Shown here in pieces: positions 1-5,435 of a stretch of DNA of 5,435 bases. The notes beneath the pieces are model-generated. The model was not told the DNA's origin. It ran no database searches and was given only the letters and a program-made list of their open reading frames with translations. Positions within the stretch are counted from its first letter, which is position 1; every line of letters starts with the position of its first letter. The translations under genes were made by a program, and so were the position numbers. The stretch comes from an uncultured Victivallaceae bacterium. Lineage in GTDB: Bacteria; Verrucomicrobiota; Lentisphaeria; Victivallales; Victivallaceae. The stretch is taken from NCBI GenBank assembly GCA_934663655.1, contig CAKUKT010000192.1, forward strand, positions 1 through 5,435. Reading direction: 5' to 3'.

Positions 1-29
1 GTTTTCATCTGGAACCGCGACAACCTGAT

Positions 30-2858
30 TTATTCGGCCACCGTCCCGATCGTCAGATAAGCAAGTTCCGCCTTGCCGCCGACCTGCCCGGAGGCATCGC
101 CGATGTGGCAGAAGGGAGTTTTTCTCCAGGCGCCGTCCGTGGTTGTTCCGACCTGCATAAGTTTGCCGTTGATCCACAACGCGTAGGCACCGTTTCCGGT
201 GTCGAGCGCCACCCGGTAGGTGTTCCACTGGCGAAGATCAACCCCCGGGAACTTTACTTCGCCCCGGTTGCAGATCACCCGCGTCGGAGTAAAACGGTAG
301 AATACCTCGTATGATCCTTCGCCACTTTTGCGCGGCGGCGCCAGGGCGACCTGGAACGACGGCTGCTCCTCACCGTTTTCCGCCGGAATCCGCAGCTTCC
401 ATTCGGTCACCATAAGCGGCGGTAACGTCTTGAAAAGGGCCGGATCGTTGATGGTGAAACTCATATAATCCGCGCCCTTCTCTCCGGAGTCGTGGATCAA
501 CTTCATCGCGCCGTCCTCGATCGGCATGAACTGCGGCTTGTAACGGTTTTTGAGTTTACCGGTGACCTGGGCCTTGCCGTCAACCACCGCAACCCCGGCG
601 ACCGGAGTGATCGCCCCGGACGCGGCCGGTTCCAGTTCGGGAGCCAGTTCAATACCGCAGGTGCCGACCATCACATAAGCAAGTTCCGCCTTGCCGCCGA
701 TGCCGGCCGAACCGTCGCCGATGTGGCAGAAGCCGTTTTCCCGATCAGCACCGGCGCTGGTCACCCCCGCCTGCCGAATCTTGCCGTTTACCCACAATGC
801 ATAAGCGCCGTTGGAGGTGTCGAGCGCCAGCCGATAGGTGTTCCACTGGGTGAAGTCAACCCCCGGCAGCTGTACCACACTCTGATTACAGGTCATCCGC
901 GTCGGAGTAAACCGGTAAGAGATCTCATAATCCCCTTTTCCGCTTTTGCGCGGCGGCGCCAGAACAATCTGAAATGACGGCTGCTCCTCGCCGTTTTCCA
1001 CCGGAATCCGCAACCTCCACTCGGCAACCAGCACTCTCGGCGGCACTTGGACAATCTGCGGATCCGCAGCCGAAAATCTCATATAATCCGCACCTTTTTC
1101 TCCGGAATCATGGATCAGTTTGATCACCCCGTTCTCAACCGGCATGAATTTCGGTTTGTAACTGTTCCTGAGCTTTCCGACGATCTTGGCCTTGCCGTCG
1201 ACAACGGAAACGCCGACGATCGGCTCGATGGCTTCCGAAGCCGCCTGTTCCAACCCCTCCGGAGCAGTCGGAGCATACTTGATCCGGACGCAAAAGTCCC
1301 GAACCATCAGCTCGGTATTGCCGGACGCGTCGATGGTGACCGCAAAATCGTTGGCGCCCTTTTTGATCGATTCCGGAGCAAGGCTGAACGTAACCAGTCC
1401 ATCCTTCCGGCCGGTCGGAGCAAATTCCCTGCCGTTGACCGAGAGCGAGATTTTCGCATCCTGCGGAGCATCCACCAGCAGTTCAGCGGTGACGGCGGGG
1501 TCACGCTTCAACGCTTCCGGGGAAGCGGTGTCATCACCGATGGTGATCGAGAAATTCAATGGTTTTCCGGAGACGACCTTCAACGGTTCGCCGGGATCCA
1601 GCTTCGGCAAATTGTTGAAGCGGTCACCTTCCCGGAGGAAATGGAAACTGCGGTAGCCGCCGGAACCCCGTTCTGTCGCATAATAAACCTTGTCATAACG
1701 GTCAAGTTGATCGAGCGGGGTCCGGGTTATATCGCGCAACCCTTTGTATTCAAGGTTGAAGTGGTAAACGCCGTCGCAGCCGTCAGCCATCGCCGCCGCT
1801 GAACGGGCAAGATAGAAGTCGCGCCCGCCGCGCCCGGGAATGTACTTCACCGCTTTGCGCTGAATTCTGGATTCGTCGAGCGAAGCATAGAATTTGATCC
1901 CGTACTTGTGCGCAAGCTCCGCGGAAACCCGCCACGGATTGAGCTGGAAGTAGCTCGCCCCGATCATGATGTCGAAAAGTTTCTCTTTCATCCACTGCTC
2001 AAGATCGATCCCGACCGCCCGGCAGTATTCCACCGAATCGGGAACCCGGATCGCCACCAGAATCGGCCGCCCGCGCTTGCGTCCGGCCGCTTCGGTGATC
2101 TCCCGCAGTTCCTTCATGAAGTCGGTCATCATCTTCAGTTCCCGCGGCGAAGCGGTGCCGCCGTCGGCGACCGATTTCAGAAGCTGCATGTGACGCATGA
2201 AGTCATATTCAATTCCGTCGATATCGTAATTGGCGCAGATTTCCGCGACGATCGCCGCCATCCGGTCCCGCACTTCCTTGTGGGTGAAATCAGCCGCGCT
2301 CCAGGAGCAGTTCTTCGGTGGTTTCGCCTTGGAGCCGAGCAGAAATTCCGGATGCTGACGCTTGAAGGGCGACATCAGAAACATCGGCTTTTCTTCGGTA
2401 TGGCCCTGATCGTGGGTATCGTTGACACGCAATGAAGCGAAGAACTCCAATCCCTGTTCCCGGCAATATTCCTCGGCGATTTTCAACGGATCAGTCCCCA
2501 TCGCAAGGAGTTCTCCGGTCACGTTGCGCATCTTCGGCGCATGCGGCGGATCGGCCAGCAGCTGATCTCCCGCGGTCGTCCGGTACGTCAAATGGCCGAA
2601 GCCACTCGACAGCGGACAGTAAAATACCGAATCGATTGCGGTTCCCTGCGTATATACCAGCCGCCGATTGATGAAATTTTCCTTGCTGGCGGCAAGTTCC
2701 CGCGGATAATAGATCGCGTCACAGCCGTCGGTGTTGTAGATGATCTCCCGCTTGCGGTTGAGCATTTCAGCGCGTTTCGCTTCGAAATCATCCGCAGCCA
2801 GCGCCATCCCGCCCAACAGCAACGCCGCCAGCGACAATGACCAGTACTTTGTTCTCAT
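30..2858 (-). CDS. Exported glycosidase-like TIM-barrel protein with duplicated C-terminal jelly-roll modules (942 aa)
   Basis: Probably a secreted or periplasmic carbohydrate-active enzyme; substrate unknown. Residues 1-21 form a Sec signal peptide (R2 and K4, a hydrophobic core, ALA before the predicted cut) with no lipobox cysteine. Residues of about 25-400 look like a TIM barrel of the GHL10/COG1649 type: FFASLRVNDTHD (139-150), DIDGIEYDFMRH (212-223), VAIRVPD (268-274), FDIMIGASYFQ (295-305), FYASLDES (323-330) and GCDGVYHFNLEY (360-371) read as successive strand ends. E217 and D219 are candidate catalytic acids, with D147, D328, E329 and E370 as others; these roles are inferred. A small beta-sandwich follows (about 422-530), then two concanavalin A/LamG-like modules (about 536-733 and 742-939). 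The reading frame is open further, to an ATG at 2912, but ATG 2858 is preferred: it has a GGAGG nine bases upstream, begins a clean signal peptide and sits one base after the neighbouring stop. Family assignment is by motif recognition only; the export and domain order are firmer than the enzymatic call. Confidence 0.9.
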   Translation of the reverse strand: MRTKYWSLSLAALLLGGMALAADDFEAKRAEMLNRKREIIYNTDGCDAIYYPRELAASKENFINRRLVYTQGTAIDSVFYCPLSSGFGHLTYRTTAGDQLLADPPHAPKMRNVTGELLAMGTDPLKIAEEYCREQGLEFFASLRVNDTHDQGHTEEKPMFLMSPFKRQHPEFLLGSKAKPPKNCSWSAADFTHKEVRDRMAAIVAEICANYDIDGIEYDFMRHMQLLKSVADGGTASPRELKMMTDFMKELREITEAAGRKRGRPILVAIRVPDSVEYCRAVGIDLEQWMKEKLFDIMIGASYFQLNPWRVSAELAHKYGIKFYASLDESRIQRKAVKYIPGRGGRDFYLARSAAAMADGCDGVYHFNLEYKGLRDITRTPLDQLDRYDKVYYATERGSGGYRSFHFLREGDRFNNLPKLDPGEPLKVVSGKPLNFSITIGDDTASPEALKRDPAVTAELLVDAPQDAKISLSVNGREFAPTGRKDGLVTFSLAPESIKKGANDFAVTIDASGNTELMVRDFCVRIKYAPTAPEGLEQAASEAIEPIVGVSVVDGKAKIVGKLRNSYKPKFMPVENGVIKLIHDSGEKGADYMRFSAADPQIVQVPPRVLVAEWRLRIPVENGEEQPSFQIVLAPPRKSGKGDYEISYRFTPTRMTCNQSVVQLPGVDFTQWNTYRLALDTSNGAYALWVNGKIRQAGVTSAGADRENGFCHIGDGSAGIGGKAELAYVMVGTCGIELAPELEPAASGAITPVAGVAVVDGKAQVTGKLKNRYKPQFMPIEDGAMKLIHDSGEKGADYMSFTINDPALFKTLPPLMVTEWKLRIPAENGEEQPSFQVALAPPRKSGEGSYEVFYRFTPTRVICNRGEVKFPGVDLRQWNTYRVALDTGNGAYALWINGKLMQVGTTTDGAWRKTPFCHIGDASGQVGGKAELAYLTIGTVAE
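42..635 (-). repeat. Tandem in-frame module, second copy (jelly-roll domain)
   Basis: Encodes residues of about 742-939, from LEPAASGAI to YLTIGT, three residues before the C-terminus. It is gap-free relative to the first copy. The most diverged stretch is around the DP motif (first copy AADPQIVQV, second copy INDPALFKT), probably a surface loop. The linker joining the copies (LEPAASGAI) is itself a repeat of the linker before the first copy, so the duplicated unit was linker plus domain. Confidence 0.85.
660..1253 (-). repeat. Tandem in-frame module, first copy (jelly-roll domain)
   Basis: Encodes residues of about 536-733, from LEQAASEAI to YVMVGT. It aligns without gaps to the second copy at a fixed offset of 206 codons (618 bases); by hand count 131 of 198 residues are identical. 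Conserved blocks include KLIHDSGEKGADYM, LRIP.ENGEEQPSFQ, FTPTR, QWNTYR.ALDT and GGKAELAY. Exact nucleotide matches also survive, such as 26 bases at 675-700 matching 57-82. The strand pattern is that of concanavalin A/LamG-like jelly rolls, often carbohydrate-binding or architectural in secreted enzymes. Confidence 0.85.
2796..2858 (-). other. Sec signal peptide coding segment
   Basis: Encodes MRTKYWSLSLAALLLGGMALA: two basic residues near the N-terminus, a leucine/alanine-rich core, and small residues at -3 and -1 before ADDFEAKR. This is the pattern of a signal peptidase I substrate. No lipobox cysteine is present, so the product is expected to be soluble and exported rather than a lipoprotein. 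Confidence 0.8.
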
Positions 2859-2859
2859 T

Positions 2860-5435
2860 CTACTTTTCCTCCATGGGGGTTGAAGTTGGTTCATCTGCGC
2901 TCGGGATTGCACCGATTCTCACATATTCCAGTTCGGCCCGGCCGGAAACCCCGGCCGAACCGTCGCCAATGCTGATAAACGGTTCGGGACGACTCGCTCC
3001 GTCGGAGATCACACCGTTGGCAACCGGCTTGCCGTTGATCCACAAAGCAGCATCCCCGCTCCGGGTATCGATCGCCACCCGGAAGGTATTCCATTCATCC
3101 GCTTTCAACGCGGCGGGACCAACCACGCCGAGATTGGTCACTACCCCGTCCGGAGTGGAACGGCAGCTGAATTCCCAGACCCCGCCGCCGGCTTCACCGC
3201 GCGAGGGCGCGAGCACCAGTTGAAAACTCGGCGCTCCGGTTTCTCCCCCCGTCCCCCGCACCCGCCATTCCGCGCCGAGAATCGCCGGAGGATTTTCGAG
3301 CAGCTGCGGATCGGTCACCGCAAACGCCTGGTAATCGGCCCCCGCCTCTCCCGAATCGTGAACGAGGCGGATCACATCCCGTTGAACCTCCGCATATTCC
3401 GGACGATAATCGTTGCTCACCATGCCGGTGGTTTCGATTTTACCATTCCGGCTGAAGATCTCCGCCTGCGGCACAATCTCCGCCGCCACCGCATCGACTA
3501 AAGCCGGCGCCAGCGGCCGACGGTAACGGATGCCGAGCGCGAAGTCATTGAGCAACACCCAGGATTGATGGAGCCGGATGTTTTTCCACAACCCGGAACC
3601 GGTACCGAAACCGGAAAGCGAACCGAAAAGCAAACTGTTCTCATTCATTCCGGAAACATTTTCCGTGTTGCCGGAAATTCGTCCTCCCTCATCGCTGACG
3701 CGCATCCGCACCGCCGACACCAGCAGCGGCTTGCCGTCGACGGTAAGAGTGATCTTATTGTCATCGAGCACGATTCCGTAGTGATGGAAACCGTCGGCCG
3801 TGTTGAACGCAACACTGCCGCCTCCGAACTTGAACGCGATTTTTTCCGGTTCAAAGGTGACCACTTCGACATTTTTCCCGTTTGCGATCCGCACCGCAAC
3901 CGCTTCCGGATCGGTGCTTTTCTCAACTTTGAGTTCAAAATCGACCTTCAGCCGTTGTCCGTTGAGAGCGGGCAGCGGATAAAGCAGGCTGGTTGCGTAA
4001 CCCGGACGGCTGGTGTTGTCGGCCAGCCGATAAGCCCCGTCAACAATTTTTTCCGCCTCGGCGAAATCCTCGATCATGAAGATCCGCCGCCACGGCGGCT
4101 GGTTGGCGCCGGAGAGGAGTTCGGTGCCGGAAAGAATCGTTTTCGCCTCCCCGCCGCCTGACCGGGACGAGGGCGGCAGCGAGATGATCAGATCATTGAC
4201 GCCACGCCGGATATCCTCGGGACGAATCGAATAGACCAGCACATCACCGCGACGCTGGATCGCCTCATAACCGACGCCATTGACCTTCAGAATAAAATTG
4301 TGGCCGGGCTCATTGCTGCGCAGCATCGCCACCACCTCGGGCGAACGCTCTCCCACCGCTCCCGGATCATCGCCGATCGTCATCTGAAAACTGTACGATC
4401 CGCCGGGAGCAATCAGCCGCGGCGCTCCGGGTTCGAGCTTCGGCAGGTTGTGGTAACGCGCGCCATCCCGCAGATAGGTGTCCGGAGTGTAACCGCCGGT
4501 ACCGCGTTCGGTCGCGTAATAGACCTTGTCTTCAAATTCAAGATCGGCGCGGTTGCCCCGGGCCCGGTCACGCAGCGGCTCGTACTCCATGTTGAAGTAG
4601 TAAATACCGTCGCAACCGCCCTCCAGCGCCGCCAGCGCCCGCGCACTGTAGGCCTCCCGGCTGTTGCGCGCCCCCAGCGGCAGCGAACCGCTGATCCGCG
4701 ACTCGTCGAGCGAAGCGTAGAACTTCAAATTATGACGCCGGGCAAACGCGACGGTCGACGCCCAGGGATTCAACTGAAAGTAGCTGCTGCCGATCAACAG
4801 GTCGAAACTCTTATTCCGCGCCCAGGCCGCAAGATCAATGCCGACCGCCTTGCAATAACGCAGGGAGTCCGGCACCCGGACCGCCACCAGAATCGGCCGG
4901 CCGCGTTCGCGTCCGGCGGCCTCGGTAATCGAACGCAGACGCTTCATGAAATCAGTCATGAGTTCGAGTTCCTGATCAGAGGCACTCTCCCCCCACGCCA
5001 CACTCTTGAAAAGCTGCATGTGGCGCATGAAATCATATTCGATGCCGTCAATATCGTAGTTGGCGCAGATTTCAGCAACGATCGCCGCCATCCGGTCACG
5101 CACCTCCTCGCGCGCAAAATCCACCGCGGTCCAGGAACAATAGGGCGGCCGCTCGGTTTCACTGCCGAAAAGCAACTCCGGATGCGCAGCTTTGAAAGGG
5201 GGAAACAGGAAATAAGGCTGGTTGCGGCTGTGTCCCGAGTCGTGGGTGTCGTTGACCCGAAGCGAAGCGAAAAACTCCAGATTCTCCCGTTTGCAGTACT
5301 CCTCGGCGAGCTTCAGGGGATCGGTTCCCTGCTTCAGTAGTTCACCGGTCGCATTGAACTCATCACCGGAACACTCCTCCGGCGGGGGATCAATCAGCAG
5401 CTGATCACCCGCGGCGGTTCTGCTGGTAAGATAAC
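2860..5435 (-). CDS. Paralogous glycosidase-like TIM-barrel protein with a nested jelly-roll insert (5' end outside the window)
   Basis: The frame is open to the right edge, giving 857 visible residues; alignment with the downstream paralogue suggests about 88 residues, including any signal peptide, lie beyond 5435. Visible residues 1 to about 290 are the TIM barrel, with LEFFASLRVNDTHD (52-65), DIDGIEYDFMRH (127-138), KFYASLDES (237-245) and GCDGIYYFNMEY (273-284), all matching the neighbour. A beta-sandwich starts at about 331 and is interrupted after NDLIISL (413-419) by about 206 residues, resuming at VLLNDFALGIRY (626-637). A single concanavalin A/LamG-like module follows (about 642-842), with the pattern WNTFRVAIDT then ALWINGK then ISIGDGSAG, and a short Pro/Thr/Glu-rich tail ending MEEK. 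First gene of a coupled pair. A glycoside hydrolase-like role (GHL10/COG1649-like barrel) is inferred from fold motifs; substrate unknown. The TTG at 5175 is not a start, because the homologous frame continues upstream of it. Confidence 0.88.
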   Translation of the reverse strand, partial: YLTSRTAAGDQLLIDPPPEECSGDEFNATGELLKQGTDPLKLAEEYCKRENLEFFASLRVNDTHDSGHSRNQPYFLFPPFKAAHPELLFGSETERPPYCSWTAVDFAREEVRDRMAAIVAEICANYDIDGIEYDFMRHMQLFKSVAWGESASDQELELMTDFMKRLRSITEAAGRERGRPILVAVRVPDSLRYCKAVGIDLAAWARNKSFDLLIGSSYFQLNPWASTVAFARRHNLKFYASLDESRISGSLPLGARNSREAYSARALAALEGGCDGIYYFNMEYEPLRDRARGNRADLEFEDKVYYATERGTGGYTPDTYLRDGARYHNLPKLEPGAPRLIAPGGSYSFQMTIGDDPGAVGERSPEVVAMLRSNEPGHNFILKVNGVGYEAIQRRGDVLVYSIRPEDIRRGVNDLIISLPPSSRSGGGEAKTILSGTELLSGANQPPWRRIFMIEDFAEAEKIVDGAYRLADNTSRPGYATSLLYPLPALNGQRLKVDFELKVEKSTDPEAVAVRIANGKNVEVVTFEPEKIAFKFGGGSVAFNTADGFHHYGIVLDDNKITLTVDGKPLLVSAVRMRVSDEGGRISGNTENVSGMNENSLLFGSLSGFGTGSGLWKNIRLHQSWVLLNDFALGIRYRRPLAPALVDAVAAEIVPQAEIFSRNGKIETTGMVSNDYRPEYAEVQRDVIRLVHDSGEAGADYQAFAVTDPQLLENPPAILGAEWRVRGTGGETGAPSFQLVLAPSRGEAGGGVWEFSCRSTPDGVVTNLGVVGPAALKADEWNTFRVAIDTRSGDAALWINGKPVANGVISDGASRPEPFISIGDGSAGVSGRAELEYVRIGAIPSADEPTSTPMEEK
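2868..2872 (-). promoter_or_regulatory. Ribosome binding site GGAGG for the downstream gene, inside the upstream gene's last codons
   Basis: On the minus strand GGAGG lies nine bases before ATG 2858, separated by AAAAGTAGA. It overlaps the Met-Glu-Glu codons that end the upstream gene, whose TAG stop (2862-2860) is one base from the start codon. This placement decides the start at 2858 over the in-frame ATG at 2912 and implies translational coupling. Confidence 0.8.
3559..4176 (-). other. Nested domain insert (about 206 codons) within the beta-sandwich of the upstream gene
   Basis: In the downstream paralogue NDFAVTI and LMVRDFCVRIKY are seven residues apart; here NDLIISL and VLLNDFALGIRY are separated by about 206 residues. 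The inserted segment has its own jelly-roll-like pattern: LKVDFELKV, HHYGIVLDDNKITLTVDGKPL and LLFGSLSGFGTGSGLWKNIRL. These resemble in order the WNTFRVAIDT, ALWINGK and ISIGDGSAG blocks of the C-terminal module, although sequence identity is low. The edges are approximate. Whether this is an insertion here or a deletion in the neighbour cannot be settled from the window. Confidence 0.7.

Noticed and set aside
1..29. Rho-independent terminator after the last stop
   Set aside because: No GC-rich stem followed by a T-run is visible on the minus strand in these bases; any terminator would lie outside the window.
42..1253. Direct repeats as a CRISPR array or mobile element ends
   Set aside because: The repeat unit is 618 bases, in frame, and encodes a protein domain; there are no short regular repeats with spacers and no transposase or terminal inverted repeats.
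1047..1802. Plus-strand open frame of 251 codons, and similar ones at 492-977, 1908-2435 and 3565-4161
   Set aside because: All are antisense to well-supported minus-strand coding sequence. Those at 492-977 and 1047-1802 share phrases only because the opposite strand carries the tandem repeat.
2859..2912. Longer N-terminus for the downstream gene starting at ATG 2912
   Set aside because: It would put 18 residues before a normal signal peptide and overlap the upstream gene; the ATG at 2858 has a good ribosome binding site.
5173..5175. TTG at 5175 as the start of the upstream gene
   Set aside because: The frame remains open to the window edge and its translation (for example LEFFASLRVNDTHD) matches the paralogue, so the true start is outside the window.
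4300..5340. Plus-strand open frame of 346 codons, antisense to the upstream barrel
   Set aside because: It lies wholly opposite the conserved barrel, whose protein is supported by a paralogue. Its translation is rich in Arg, Pro and His without recognisable motifs, as expected of a shadow in GC-rich coding DNA.

Overview
The window holds two genes, both on the minus strand, filling all but the first 29 bases. They are tandem paralogues. Each encodes a large, probably exported protein with an N-terminal TIM-barrel domain resembling the glycosidase-like GHL10/COG1649 group. A small beta-sandwich and concanavalin A/LamG-like jelly-roll modules follow. No RNA genes, CRISPR arrays, insertion sequences, promoters or terminators could be supported. 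The GC-rich sequence and large multi-modular secreted proteins would fit a Planctomycetes-Verrucomicrobia-Lentisphaerae (PVC) bacterium, perhaps a Victivallis-like member of Lentisphaerota. That is an inference from protein style, not a marker-based assignment.

Layout in the direction of transcription (right to left): the upstream gene enters at the right edge (position 5435) without its start and ends at 2860. After one spacer base the second gene starts at 2858 and ends at 30. Its ribosome binding site lies inside the last codons of the upstream gene, so the two are almost certainly co-transcribed and translationally coupled. The promoter must lie beyond 5435. The 29 bases at the left edge hold only a possible ATG of another gene.

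The two proteins share a strongly conserved barrel (about 77% identity over a 126-residue core by hand count, including a run of 32 identical residues) but differ in architecture. The upstream protein has about 200 extra residues, themselves jelly-roll-like, nested inside its beta-sandwich. The downstream protein lacks that insert and instead carries its C-terminal jelly-roll twice, from an in-frame 618-bp tandem duplication. Each therefore ends with one barrel and two jelly-roll modules, reached by different routes. A plausible reading is a pair of secreted carbohydrate-active proteins sharing chemistry but differing in accessory modules. The substrate cannot be read from the sequence.
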